A stretch of 64,000 bases of DNA from Nocardia vulneris (GTDB taxonomy: Bacteria; Actinomycetota; Actinomycetes; Mycobacteriales; Mycobacteriaceae), in assembly GCF_001613425.1 (NCBI RefSeq), contig NZ_BDCI01000004.1:496001-560000 (forward strand), given 5' to 3'. A program made the translations under genes and the position numbers. How positions within the stretch are numbered: position 1 is the stretch's first letter; every line of letters begins with the position of its first letter. Positions 16,737-25,776 of the stretch are shown here, one piece after another. The notes beneath the pieces are model-generated. The model saw nothing but the letters and a program-made list of their open reading frames with translations. It did not search any database and was not told the origin of the DNA.

Positions 16737-18416
16737 ATGTCCGCGAGATTGGATCCGAGCTACCGCGCCCGCGCGGTTGATGCCCTGGGCGACAACGACA
16801 TCGATGTGCTGGTGATCGGCGGCGGCGTGGTCGGCGCCGGTGCCGCGCTCGACGCCGCGTCCCGCGGCCTGAGCGTCACCCTGGTGGAGGCCAGGGATTT
16901 CGCCGCGGGCACCTCGAGCCGTTCCAGCAAGCTCATCCACGGCGGCCTGCGCTATCTCGAACAGCTCGACTTCTGGTTGGTGCGTGAGGCGTTGAAGGAG
17001 CGGGGCCTGCTGCTGAACAAGCTGGCCCCGCACCTGGTCCGCCCGGTGTCGTTCCTGCTGCCGCTGCAGCACCGGGTCTGGGAGCGGGCCTACATCGGTG
17101 CGGGCGTCGCGCTGTACGACACCATCGGCGGTGCGCGGGCGCTGCCCATGCACCGGCACCTGAGCCGCACGCGCGCACTGGAATTGGCGCCCGCGCTGCG
17201 CGAGGATTCGATGACCGGCGCGATCCGCTACTTCGACGCGCAGGTCGACGACGCGCGCCACACCATGATGATCGCGCGCACCGCGGCCCAGCACGGCGCC
17301 ACGGTGCTGACCCGCACCAAGGTCACCGGGCTGCTGCGCGACGGCGAGCGGGTGATCGGCGCGCAGGTGACCGATCTGGAGACCGGCCGCGAACACACCG
17401 TGCGAGCCCGTCGCGTGATCAGCGCGACCGGCGTGTGGACCGATGAGATGAACCGCATGACGGGCGTCGAATTCCCGTTCCACGTGCGGATGTCCAAGGG
17501 CGTGCACATCCTGGTGCCGCGCGAGCGGCTCGACCTGGACACCGGCCTGATCATGCGCACCGAGAAGAGCGTGCTGTTCGTGATCCCGTGGCACAACCAC
17601 TGGATCATCGGCACCACCGACACCGATTGGTCGCTGGACAAGGATCATCCGGCCGCGAGCAATGCCGACGTGCAATACATTCTCGACCACGTGAACGCGG
17701 TGCTGCGCGAGCCGCTGACCCGGGACGACATCGTCGGCACCTACGCCGGGCTGCGTCCGCTGCTGTCCGGCGCGTCCAGCGACACCTCCACGCTCTCGCG
17801 GGAACACGCAGTCGCCGAACCGGTTCCGGGTCTGTTCGTGATCGCGGGCGGCAAGTACACCACCTACCGGGTGATGGCCGCCGACGTCGTCGACGCCGCG
17901 GTCAAGGGCCTCGGCCGCGCCGTCGCACCGTCGGTCACCGACAAGCTGCCGATCCTCGGTGCGGTGGGCTACCAAGAGATGCTGGCCGATCTGGACAGCC
18001 TGGCGCAGCGCGTCGGCCTGCCCAAGGCCACGGTCGAGCACCTGCTCGGCCGGTACGGTTCCGGTGCGCACGACCTGTTCGAGTTGATCGCGGCGGATCG
18101 GGCCCTGGCCGAATCACTGCCCGGCGCCGAGCAGTACCTGGCCGCCGAGGTGGTGTACGCCGTAACCCACGAGGGCGCACTGCATCTCGATGATGTGCTC
18201 ACCCGGCGTACCCGGATCTCGATCGAGGCGTCCGACCGCGGATTGCTCGCGGCGCCCGAGGTCGCGCTCCTGATCGGCCCGCACCTCGGCTGGGACACCG
18301 CGGACGCCGAGCGGGAACTCACCAGGTACCGGGATCGCGTCCAAGCCGAACTGACCGCCAACCAGGCGGCCGACGACGAGGCCGCGAACGCCGCCCGCCT
18401 GGTCGCCGTCGCCTGA
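16737..18416 (+). CDS. glpD: FAD-dependent glycerol-3-phosphate dehydrogenase
   Basis: 559 residues. It oxidises glycerol-3-phosphate to dihydroxyacetone phosphate at the membrane and passes electrons to quinone. The FAD motif VIGGGVVGAGAALDA is at 26-40; SSRSSKLIHGGLRYLE and GGKYTTYRVMA are the family blocks, and an alpha-helical GlpD C-terminal domain occupies the last ~130 residues. AAGGAG precedes the ATG. It closes the glpF-glpK-glpD operon and is followed by a large inverted repeat. Confidence 0.93.
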   Translation: MSARLDPSYRARAVDALGDNDIDVLVIGGGVVGAGAALDAASRGLSVTLVEARDFAAGTSSRSSKLIHGGLRYLEQLDFWLVREALKERGLLLNKLAPHLVRPVSFLLPLQHRVWERAYIGAGVALYDTIGGARALPMHRHLSRTRALELAPALREDSMTGAIRYFDAQVDDARHTMMIARTAAQHGATVLTRTKVTGLLRDGERVIGAQVTDLETGREHTVRARRVISATGVWTDEMNRMTGVEFPFHVRMSKGVHILVPRERLDLDTGLIMRTEKSVLFVIPWHNHWIIGTTDTDWSLDKDHPAASNADVQYILDHVNAVLREPLTRDDIVGTYAGLRPLLSGASSDTSTLSREHAVAEPVPGLFVIAGGKYTTYRVMAADVVDAAVKGLGRAVAPSVTDKLPILGAVGYQEMLADLDSLAQRVGLPKATVEHLLGRYGSGAHDLFELIAADRALAESLPGAEQYLAAEVVYAVTHEGALHLDDVLTRRTRISIEASDRGLLAAPEVALLIGPHLGWDTADAERELTRYRDRVQAELTANQAADDEAANAARLVAVA

Positions 18417-18426
18417 CCAGACGCTC

Positions 18427-18492
18427 CCGGCGGGCTCGAAGTGCCGGTCCGGCTTGCGGTTTCGCACCGCACCACGCCGCCGAGCCCGCCGG
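18427..18492. terminator. bidirectional terminator between glpD and a methyltransferase
   Basis: CCGGCGGGCTCG (18427-18438) and CGAGCCCGCCGG (18481-18492) are exact complements. The 42-base middle holds a smaller GCGGT/ACCGC hairpin. The right arm abuts the stop of the convergent gene, so the structure serves both transcripts. Confidence 0.65.
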
Positions 18493-19377
18493 TCAGTCCC
18501 TGCTCAGCTGGAAATCCCAGATGAGCAGGGCGGGCACGCCCGCTCGAGCCGCCTGCGCGGCCTCGGGCACCATGGCGGCCAAGGACCACGGCCAAACATC
18601 CCAGGGGCCGAGGTCTTCGGCCGGCGCCGGCGTGGGTCCGATCGGCAGCTCCGGTTCTTCGCAATGCCGCAGCCGAAAACCGAGCGGCAGTGCGGCACGC
18701 AGGTAGTCGCCGACGAGGTAGCGGTAGACCGGAAGGCGCCCAGGTTGTCCGGCGCTGTCACGCACCGTGGGTACCGAGCCGAATGCGACGGCATCGGGAT
18801 GCGTATCGGCGATCACCAGATGCCCGCCCGGGCGCAGCACCCTGGCGAACTCGGCGAGGATCGGCTCCAACGCCGAATTATGGTTCAGCGCAAGGGCACA
18901 CACGATCAGATCGACCGCGTCGTCGTGGACCGGCAGGTCGTGCAGATCTCCCGTTCGAAACTCGGCCTGCGGCACTCGGGCCCGAGCCTTGCCGAGCATC
19001 TCGGGTGAGCTGTCCACCCCGACCACCTGATGACCGCGCTCGACCAGCCATCGGGCATGCCGCCCGGTCCCGCACGCGGCATCGAGGACCGCGCCGACCG
19101 GCAGCGCGTCGACGAGCCGCTGCACCACCGGGGTGTCGATATCGAAAGCCGCGTTCCCCGGCTCGTCGTAACGCGCCGACCAGATCCGGTACCCCGCCAC
19201 CGTGTCCACCTGCTCGACCTCGACAGCGGCATCGATCAATGTCTCGTCGGCCAGCAGTTCGCGCACCTCGGCGATCCGGGCGGCCACGAAGTCCCGATCG
19301 TGCGCACCGGTGAACGATCGCAACAACGCGATGCCTTCGAGGCCGAGCAGGTACGCCAGCGGATGTTCGTAGCCCAT
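18493..19377 (-). CDS. class I SAM-dependent methyltransferase
   Basis: 294 residues. A helical N-terminal extension of about 90 residues precedes a Rossmann methyltransferase domain: VLDAACGTGRHARWL (motif I), VVGVDSSPEML (motif II) and a late FARVLRPGGHLVIAD. The C-terminal third is longer than in minimal enzymes and includes a Trp-rich DLGPWDVWPWS block. Substrate is unknown. It is convergent with glpD and not part of the glycerol operon. Confidence 0.8.
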   Translation of the reverse strand: MGYEHPLAYLLGLEGIALLRSFTGAHDRDFVAARIAEVRELLADETLIDAAVEVEQVDTVAGYRIWSARYDEPGNAAFDIDTPVVQRLVDALPVGAVLDAACGTGRHARWLVERGHQVVGVDSSPEMLGKARARVPQAEFRTGDLHDLPVHDDAVDLIVCALALNHNSALEPILAEFARVLRPGGHLVIADTHPDAVAFGSVPTVRDSAGQPGRLPVYRYLVGDYLRAALPLGFRLRHCEEPELPIGPTPAPAEDLGPWDVWPWSLAAMVPEAAQAARAGVPALLIWDFQLSRD

Positions 19378-19466
19378 AGCGGGTCACGGTACAAAACCAT
19401 TTCGCCCCCGCTCCAGTGATTTTCGGCCGTTGACCTCGAGTGCGGTTGAGGTCCGATAGTGGGGAC

Positions 19467-20117
19467 ATGACTCAATCTGTCGAGCAATGGAATGCGGTGT
19501 ACGACGAGGATGCGGCACCGTGGTTGATCGGACGTCCGCAGCCCGCGATCGTGGAATTGGAGCGGGCGGGATGGGTGCGCGGGCGGGTGCTCGATCCCGG
19601 GTGCGGCGCGGGTGAGCACACCATCCTGCTGACCAAGCTCGGGTACGACGTGGTCGGCATGGACCTGTCACCCAGCGCGATCGAATACGCCCGGAGAAAT
19701 GCTGCCGCGCAAGGGGTTCCGACCGCGCGCTTCGAGGCGGCGGATCTGCTCGCGCTGGGCGGCACACAGGCGGCGCCGACCTACGACACCATCGTGGACA
19801 GCGCGCTGTTCCACATCTTCGGTACCGAACCGGAGAACCGCGCCGCCTACGTGCGCAGTCTGCACGCGCTGTGCAAGCCGGGCGGAACGGTCCACATCCT
19901 GGCGCTCTCGGACGTCGAGCCCGGCTTCGGGCCGCGGATCAGTGACACCCTCATCCGTGAATCCTTCAGCGAGGGCTGGGCATTGGAGGATCTGCAGCCC
20001 TCGAAGTACCACGGCACGGTGACCGCGTCGGTACTCGGCCAGGACACCGGCTTCGACCTGCCCGCGGGCACCGCCGTCGAACTCGCCGCCTGGCAGGCCA
20101 GGTTCCGCCGGCGCTAA
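19467..20117 (+). CDS. small class I SAM-dependent methyltransferase
   Basis: 216 residues; motif I VLDPGCGAGEHTILL, motif II VVGMDLSPSAIEYAR, and a TIVDSALFHIF strand typical of thiol/thiopurine-like methyltransferases. Substrate unknown. The stop overlaps the convergent small gene by four bases. Divergent promoter space is shared with the larger methyltransferase gene. Confidence 0.82.
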   Translation: MTQSVEQWNAVYDEDAAPWLIGRPQPAIVELERAGWVRGRVLDPGCGAGEHTILLTKLGYDVVGMDLSPSAIEYARRNAAAQGVPTARFEAADLLALGGTQAAPTYDTIVDSALFHIFGTEPENRAAYVRSLHALCKPGGTVHILALSDVEPGFGPRISDTLIRESFSEGWALEDLQPSKYHGTVTASVLGQDTGFDLPAGTAVELAAWQARFRRR

Positions 20118-20278
20118 CCGTCCATTCCCGCGTGTCCGTCCGGTGTCGATTCGTCGGTCTCCAAGTCGGCGCCGGACGGGTGCTCGTCGGCGTGGGTCGC
20201 CTTGCTGTGCTCGTCGGCGAAATCCGCCTCTTCCAGCTTCGATTCGGCCGTCGCTCGATCCATCTCTGGTCCGCTCAT
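20114..20278 (-). CDS. small acidic hypothetical protein
   Basis: 54 residues beginning MSGPEMDRATAESKLEEADF, very rich in Asp, Glu and His and predicted to be mostly unstructured. It ends four bases inside the methyltransferase gene on the other strand. An ATG with AGAGATGG-like purines upstream gives a plausible start; a longer frame to 20356 adds basic residues of different composition. Confidence 0.45.
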   Translation of the reverse strand: MSGPEMDRATAESKLEEADFADEHSKATHADEHPSGADLETDESTPDGHAGMDG

Positions 20279-20448
20279 ACCCGCCGCATACCCGATTCCG
20301 GCACCGCGACGCTCATCGCCTGAGCGCATGGTGCGCCGAGACGGCCACCGAAGCATATTTTGTGCGTGGCGGTGGCAGGTGAAGCACGTTTCGTGCGTGT
20401 GCCCGCTGCGTACAGACCGGACGGTGCGCGACGGGTTAGGGTCGAATT

Positions 20449-21162
20449 ATGGAGACGGTGGGTGTGGACGAGGCGGCGCGGGTTTCGGCCCTGCTGGCGG
20501 CCGAGGCCAATGCGGTGGCTTTGTTCGATGAAGTGGTGGCGCGGGGGATCATCGCGGCGGGCGCGACCGAGGCGGAAGTCAGCGACGCGGTACGCGACCT
20601 CGCGAACGAGATGTTCGGGACACGGCGGTTCTGGCACAAGCGCATCGTGCGTTCCGGGGTGAACACGCTCGAGCCGTACAGCGCCAAACCGCCGAACCGG
20701 GTCATCGAAGCCGACGACATCTGCTTCCTCGACTTCGGCCCCATCTTCGAGGAATGGGAAGCCGATTTCGGCCGCACCTACGTACTCGGTGACGACCCGG
20801 CGAAACTGGCCCTGCGCGACGCGCTCGAACCGCTGTGGGAGCAGGGCCGCGCCTACTTCGAAGCGCACCCCGATATCACCGGCGACCAGCTCTACCAGTT
20901 CGTCGTCGACCAGGCCGCCACCCAGGGCTGGGCCTTCACCGCCGAGATCGCGGGCCACCTGGTCGGCGAATTCCCGCACAAACAGATCTCCGGCACCCAG
21001 GTCACCTCGTATGTGGCCCCCGGCTCCACCCTGCCGATGCGCCGCCTCGACCCCAAAGATCGGCACTGCCACTGGATCCTCGAAATCCACCTGATCGACC
21101 AGGCGAACAACATCGGGGGCTTCTTCGAGCAGCTGCTCGACCTGCGCCCGCCGGCGAATTGA
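20449..21162 (+). CDS. M24-family metallopeptidase / creatinase-fold protein
   Basis: 237 residues of the pita-bread fold. Metal ligands appear in order as FLDFG, EADFGRTY, the His in AGHLVGEFPH and the Glu in WILEIHLID, with FFEQL near the end possibly giving the last acid. It lacks the N-terminal domain of prolidases and is short, like stand-alone Xaa-Pro-type relatives in actinobacteria. It stands alone; substrate unknown. Confidence 0.75.
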   Translation: METVGVDEAARVSALLAAEANAVALFDEVVARGIIAAGATEAEVSDAVRDLANEMFGTRRFWHKRIVRSGVNTLEPYSAKPPNRVIEADDICFLDFGPIFEEWEADFGRTYVLGDDPAKLALRDALEPLWEQGRAYFEAHPDITGDQLYQFVVDQAATQGWAFTAEIAGHLVGEFPHKQISGTQVTSYVAPGSTLPMRRLDPKDRHCHWILEIHLIDQANNIGGFFEQLLDLRPPAN

Positions 21163-21170
21163 CCGGTGGC

Positions 21171-21953
21171 TCAACGCCAGTGGTGATCACCGAGGGCGGA
21201 TACCTCGGAACCGCCGTCGGCGAAGACGATCTGGCCGGTGACGAATCTATTGTCGGCGCCGGCCAGCCAGCAGATGAGGTCGGCGACCCATTCGGGCCGG
21301 CCGGGGAAGCCGCCGAACGGTTGCGGCGCAGCGGTTTCGACGGCGGCGCGGATCGCGGGGTCGGCGAGAATATAAGCGGCAGCAGGCGTGTCGACGACGC
21401 CGGGTGCGACGACGTTGAGGGCGATACCGGAACCGGCCCACTCCCGCGTCGGGGCAACTCTGCGCACCCAGCGGTTCAATGCACGCTTCGCGATCCCGTA
21501 GCCGCCGGTCACACCGCCGGCGGCGGGATCAGCGGCGAGACAGGCGACCGCGGCGGCCTCGTCGCCGTCGAGGCAGGCCTGCACGATGCGTTCGTCGGCC
21601 GGGGCGAGCGAGGCGGTCGACGACACGGCCACCGCGCGGGGTGCCGGACTCTGCGCCAGCAACGGCCGCAGCCCGGCCAAGGTCGCCACCGCCCCGAAGT
21701 AATTCGTTTCCAGCAGACCGGTTTTGCCGCCGCCTGCGATGGCCAGAACAGCGTCGATCGGCCCGCGCACTTGCTCGATCAGTGACTGCCTACCGGCAGG
21801 GGTGGACAGGTCGGCCTGGATCTCGGCGTTGTCCAGATCGCAGCCGATGACGATCGCATCGCGCTCCCGCAGCAAGGCGGCGGTCGCCGCGCCGATACCG
21901 GAAGCGGACCCGGTGATCACATATCGGCGACCGGCAAAACCTGTGTGCGGCAT
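21171..21953 (-). CDS. short-chain dehydrogenase (3-alpha-hydroxysteroid-type)
   Basis: 260 residues. TGSASGIGAATAALL near 14 binds the cofactor, a Ser in AVAVSSTASLAP and the YGIAKRALNRWVRR helix supply the catalytic Ser-Tyr-Lys, and FADGGSEVSALG ends the protein. The domain layout, with a shortened first half that lacks the usual NNAG, resembles 3-alpha-hydroxysteroid dehydrogenase/carbonyl reductases. It lies nine bases upstream of the convergent M24 gene's stop and just after a SRPBCC gene, with which it may be cotranscribed. Confidence 0.8.
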   Translation of the reverse strand: MPHTGFAGRRYVITGSASGIGAATAALLRERDAIVIGCDLDNAEIQADLSTPAGRQSLIEQVRGPIDAVLAIAGGGKTGLLETNYFGAVATLAGLRPLLAQSPAPRAVAVSSTASLAPADERIVQACLDGDEAAAVACLAADPAAGGVTGGYGIAKRALNRWVRRVAPTREWAGSGIALNVVAPGVVDTPAAAYILADPAIRAAVETAAPQPFGGFPGRPEWVADLICWLAGADNRFVTGQIVFADGGSEVSALGDHHWR

Positions 21954-21962
21954 CGCATTCCC

Positions 21963-22412
21963 TCAGTCGGCAGCGGACTCCGCGGCCTTGGCGATATCGT
22001 CGAGATCACGCTGCAGCATGCGGCGGGTGGGACCTTCGAAGAGCCTACCGATGAAAGCGGCTGTGCGCGTGACCTTGCCGTGCGGCTTACCTTCGAAACC
22101 CATGGCCAGCAGGGTGTTCTGGCCTTGTGCCGTGAGCGTGAAGATGGAGCGGTAGTGGGTGCCGTGCGAATCGGCCTCGGTGGTGTAGGTCTGGCCCGGC
22201 ACCAGGGCGGTGACCGTCAGGGTCTCGGTGGCTTCTTTACCGAACATGACCCGGGTTTCCCGCCACTTGGTGCCGACGGTGAATCCGGCTCCGTTGTCGA
22301 GGCGCTCCAAGCGGGTGATGCCGCGAATCACCTCGGCGGTGCGTGCCAGATCGGTGATCACCGCCCAGACCCGGTCGGGGGTAGCGGCGACCTCGCGGGT
22401 AACCGTGATCAT
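21963..22412 (-). CDS. SRPBCC (polyketide cyclase/START-like) protein
   Basis: 149 residues starting MITVTREVAATPDRVWAVIT, the standard first strand and helix of this hydrophobic-pocket fold, with IFTLTAQGQNTLLAMGFEG near the end. AGGAGG lies about ten bases before the ATG at 22412. The upstream open frame to 22949 is antisense-like filler. Such proteins bind lipids or polyketides; no ligand can be named. Confidence 0.78.
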   Translation of the reverse strand: MITVTREVAATPDRVWAVITDLARTAEVIRGITRLERLDNGAGFTVGTKWRETRVMFGKEATETLTVTALVPGQTYTTEADSHGTHYRSIFTLTAQGQNTLLAMGFEGKPHGKVTRTAAFIGRLFEGPTRRMLQRDLDDIAKAAESAAD

Positions 22413-22480
22413 CGACACAACGCCTCCTCGGACCGCGGACCGTGTTCGGCCCGGACTAAGGCAACACCGTAGCGGGCAGC

Positions 22481-23041
22481 TCAGGCCGCGTCGTGCTGAT
22501 CCGTCCCATCGGCCCGGTACGAGCCGACTCCATAGCCGGGAACGTTGATCCCCGGCACGTCCGCACCCAACGCGATGACCTCGTGCAGCGCGTTGTGATA
22601 CTGCTGCACCCCGGCGATCCGGCCGTCCCGGAAACGGACCTCGCTGAGGAAGACGGCGTGATATCGGCGTTCGCTTTCGCGCGCGGTCCATTCGCCCTCG
22701 ATGGTCGCGAACCACAGGTGCGGCGTCGCGAACGGCCGGACGGTGATGCGGGCGAGGTTGCCCGCGTGCCAGAGTTCGGCGCCCCAGGAGTCGAGACTGT
22801 CCCGCAGTTCGTCGCGGCTCACCACCATATCGGGCAGGCCGGGCAGTTGCCACGGCGCGTGGAATCGCACGTCGGCGGTGACCAGCGCCATCGCCTGCGC
22901 GTGGTCCTGCAAGAAGATGAGTTCGTAGAAGCGTTCGACCACCGCACATTCATCGGCCGCGGCGAGCAGGTCCGCGACGGAGCGATCGCTTCGGACAGCC
23001 GCGCGCCTCCGGTCCTGCGGAGCGGTTGTCATGTCGGTCAT
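22481..23041 (-). CDS. SnoaL-like (NTF2-fold) protein
   Basis: 186 residues with a SnoaL/PhzA-like cone fold: VVERFYELIFLQDHAQAMALV, VRFHAPWQLPG and a RFRDGRIAGVQQYHN strand. It may be a small-molecule isomerase or an immunity-like sensor; there is no biosynthetic context. The ATG at 23041 has AGGAAGGG upstream and is preferred to the TTG at 23077. Divergent from the AraC-type gene, so the two may share control. Confidence 0.72.
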   Translation of the reverse strand: MTDMTTAPQDRRRAAVRSDRSVADLLAAADECAVVERFYELIFLQDHAQAMALVTADVRFHAPWQLPGLPDMVVSRDELRDSLDSWGAELWHAGNLARITVRPFATPHLWFATIEGEWTARESERRYHAVFLSEVRFRDGRIAGVQQYHNALHEVIALGADVPGINVPGYGVGSYRADGTDQHDAA

Positions 23042-23083
23042 CACAAGCCCTTCCTGTCCCGCCGGTTGATCGCTCAATGATTA

Positions 23084-23102
23084 CAGCAAACCATCAGCAA
23101 AC
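23084..23102. promoter_or_regulatory. candidate AraC operator (direct repeat)
   Basis: CAGCAAAC occurs at 23084-23091 and again at 23095-23102, an 11-base period, in the 98-base divergent gap between the SnoaL-like and GATase-AraC genes. Direct half-sites one helical turn apart are typical of AraC proteins. Confidence 0.4.
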
Positions 23103-23139
23103 AAGTGGCGTCAATGCCAGCTTTCGCTAAGATCGCGAC

Positions 23140-24102
23140 ATGCGGATGGTCGCCATCCTCGTACCGGCCGGTGTGAACGCCTTCGACCTCGTCCTGGGCG
23201 GCCAGGTCTTCGCGTCCTCCTTGCTGCCCGACTATCGCCCGGCCTACGACGTGCGCATGTGCGGCGACGCGACCACGGCACTCGCGGCCGGTCAGCAACT
23301 GTTCGCACTCGGCACGCTCTGGCCGCTCGAGACCGCGGCACAGGCGGATGTGGTGATCGTGCCCGGCGCCGAGAGCATGCTCACCCCCGATCCGCGGCTG
23401 AGCGACGCCCTGCGCGCCGCGGCGGCGCGCGGCGCGATCATCGCTTCCATCTGCACCGGAGCCTTCCTGCTCGCCGAATCCGGCCTGCTCGACGGGCTGC
23501 GCGCCACCACCCACTGGCGGCTGACCGACCTGTTCGCCGCGCGATATCCGCGGGTCGAGGTCGACCCCTCGGTGCTGTTCATCGACAACGGACAGATCCT
23601 CACCTCGGCCGGTTCGGGCGCGGGCCTGGATCTGTGCCTGCACGTGGTGCGCCGCGACTACGGCTCGGCGATCGCAGGCGACACCGCACGGCAGATGGTG
23701 CTGCCACTGCAACGCGACGGCGGCCAAGCACAATTCATCACCCGCCCCGACCCGGCACAGGACGCCACCGCACTGCACCCCTTGCTCGACTGGATCGAAG
23801 CCCACATCACCCAGCAGCTCACCCTGGCAGATATCGCCGAACACGCAGGTCTGAGCGTTCGAACGGTGCAGCGCCGCTTCGAAACCCAGCTCGGCACCAC
23901 CGCGTTGCACTGGATTCTGCACGCCCGCATCCGCCGTGCTCAGCGTTTGCTGGAAACCACCGATCTGCCGATCGACCGCGTCGCCGAGCAAGCCGGCTTC
24001 GGTTCGGTGGCCTCGCTGCGCCACCACTTCACCCGGTTGGTGGGCACCGCACCGCGCAACTACCGCAAGGCATTCGGCGATCCCGCGAGCGTGTCGCGGT
24101 GA
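23140..24102 (+). CDS. GATase1-domain AraC-family regulator
   Basis: 320 residues in two parts. Residues 1-180 are a DJ-1/PfpI-like domain (VAILVPAGVNAFDLVLG, VIVPGAESML, ASICTGAFLLAESGLLDG) with a Cys at the elbow position, probably a ligand sensor. Residues 215-315 are the AraC pair of helix-turn-helices (LTLADIAEHAGLSVRTVQRRF and IDRVAEQAGFGSVASLRHHF). Relatives include FtrA and GlxA activators of amine or quaternary-ammonium catabolism. The direct repeats just upstream could be its site. Confidence 0.85.
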   Translation: MRMVAILVPAGVNAFDLVLGGQVFASSLLPDYRPAYDVRMCGDATTALAAGQQLFALGTLWPLETAAQADVVIVPGAESMLTPDPRLSDALRAAAARGAIIASICTGAFLLAESGLLDGLRATTHWRLTDLFAARYPRVEVDPSVLFIDNGQILTSAGSGAGLDLCLHVVRRDYGSAIAGDTARQMVLPLQRDGGQAQFITRPDPAQDATALHPLLDWIEAHITQQLTLADIAEHAGLSVRTVQRRFETQLGTTALHWILHARIRRAQRLLETTDLPIDRVAEQAGFGSVASLRHHFTRLVGTAPRNYRKAFGDPASVSR

Positions 24103-24472
24103 CACGCCGGGTAATTCGACAGTCGACCAGATTCACGCCGACGGGTTGCCCGGCGTCAACGGCACCCTTAGCCTGAAATGGACAGTGTGCAAGGTCACGC
24201 TGCGCCGTCGAGCGAAGTGCCTGCGGCGCCGAGGCCTGGTAGTACCGCATTACACGATCGGGGCTGTGCCGATGTCCATGATTCTTTTCCTCCTCCTGCA
24301 GCCGTTTCTCGGCGACGAGGTCGCACGCGGCTTGGCGACCCAATTCCGGATCGGCCCCGACAACTGAGTTCCGCCTCGACCAAGGCACCCGCCGCGGGCC
24401 GGTAAACTCGCGGGGCGGGATCGAAAGTCGAGGGTGCGCCGCGGGAAGCGCACGGCGAGCACAGGAGAAATC
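24103..24472. other. 370-base gap, no confident gene
   Basis: A 31-codon frame at about 24272-24367 (MSMILFLLLQPFLGDEVARG...) looks like a short membrane peptide but has a weak RBS and no downstream terminator. The last part must contain the promoter of the L,D-transpeptidase gene. Confidence 0.4.
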
Positions 24473-25687
24473 ATGTCGAGTCGCCGCTTCCGATCCAGCG
24501 CCGCCGGGATCGCCGTCCTGGTCGTAGCGCTGGTGGTTGCCGGTTGTTCAGGGTCGGATTCGAAGGCACCGGTATCGAAGGACCCGGCACCCGCGGCGAT
24601 CGCCATCACCCCCGCCCCCGGCGCGAAGGGCGTCGACCCCACCACCCCCGTTCAGGTGAGCGCGGGTGACGGCGTGCTGACCTCGGTGACCATGACCAAC
24701 GAGGCGGGCAAGCAGATCGAGGGCATTTTCACGCCGGACAAGACCGCGTGGAAGCCCGCCGACGCGCTCGGCTACGGCCACACCTACACGATCACCGCCG
24801 AGGGCCTCACCATCACCGGCCGCAGCGGACCGCTGACCTCGACGTTCGCCACGCTGACGCCGAACAATCAGACCAAGGTGTATTTCGAGACCACCGGCGG
24901 CGGCCTGCTCGACGGCGGCACCTTCGGGGTCGGCGCCGTCATCGCCGCGCATTTCGACGAAGACGTCCCCGACCGCGCGCTGGCCGAGAAAAGGCTCTCG
25001 GTCACCACGAACCCGCCGGTCGAAGGTTCCTGGTACTGGCTCGACAACCGGCACCTGCACTGGCGGCCCAAGGATTACTACACGCCGGGCACGAAGGTGA
25101 ACGTCGCCGCCAACATCTACGCGGTCGACCTCGGCGGCGGACTCTACGGCCAAGAGGACAGCAAGGCCTCGTTCACCGTCGGCGCGTCGCACGTGTCGAT
25201 CGCCGACGACAACACCAAACAGGTGCAGGTCTTCGAGGACGGCAGGCTGATCCGCACCATGCCCACCTCGATGGGTATGGGCGGGAGCGAGAACGTCGGG
25301 GGCAAGACCATCACCTTCTGGACCCAACCCGGCACCTACACCGTGATGAGCAAGGCCAACCCGGTGATCATGGATTCCTCCACCTTCGGCCTGCCGGTCA
25401 ACTCCCGGCTCGGCTACAAGGAAACCATCAACTGGGCCACCCGGATCAGCACCGACGGCATCTACCTGCACGAATTGGCCTCCACCATGTGGGCGCAGGG
25501 CAACACCAACACCTCGCACGGCTGCCTGAATCTGAGCCCGGACAATGCGCGCTGGTTCTACGATTTCGCGGTTCCCGGTGACGTGGTCGAGGTCCGCAAC
25601 ACCGGTGGCGCGCCGCTCGAGGTCTGGCAGAACGGCGACTGGGGCGTGCCCTGGGACCAGTGGCAGCAGGGCAGTGCGCTGCGCTGA
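24473..25687 (+). CDS. L,D-transpeptidase lipoprotein (LdtB-type)
   Basis: 404 residues. The lipobox VVAGC puts lipidated Cys25 on the outer face of the membrane. Two Ig-like domains (about 45-125 and 135-250) precede the YkuD catalytic domain, where HELAS and TSHGCLNLS give His and Cys351. It makes 3-3 meso-diaminopimelate crosslinks in peptidoglycan, as Ldt enzymes do in mycobacteria. AGGAGA precedes the ATG. Confidence 0.92.
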   Translation: MSSRRFRSSAAGIAVLVVALVVAGCSGSDSKAPVSKDPAPAAIAITPAPGAKGVDPTTPVQVSAGDGVLTSVTMTNEAGKQIEGIFTPDKTAWKPADALGYGHTYTITAEGLTITGRSGPLTSTFATLTPNNQTKVYFETTGGGLLDGGTFGVGAVIAAHFDEDVPDRALAEKRLSVTTNPPVEGSWYWLDNRHLHWRPKDYYTPGTKVNVAANIYAVDLGGGLYGQEDSKASFTVGASHVSIADDNTKQVQVFEDGRLIRTMPTSMGMGGSENVGGKTITFWTQPGTYTVMSKANPVIMDSSTFGLPVNSRLGYKETINWATRISTDGIYLHELASTMWAQGNTNTSHGCLNLSPDNARWFYDFAVPGDVVEVRNTGGAPLEVWQNGDWGVPWDQWQQGSALR

Positions 25688-25776
25688 GGCCGTTCGAGCA
25701 AGGTCGCTTTTCGAGTAAGGCCAGCACTTTTCGACTGGCTCCGGACACGCCGGGGCGCGGCTCGTAGCGTCGAGCT

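Noticed and set aside
24272..24367. 31-codon possible membrane peptide (MSMILFLLLQPF...)
   Set aside because: RBS is weak and it has no terminator or context; recorded in the gap description only.
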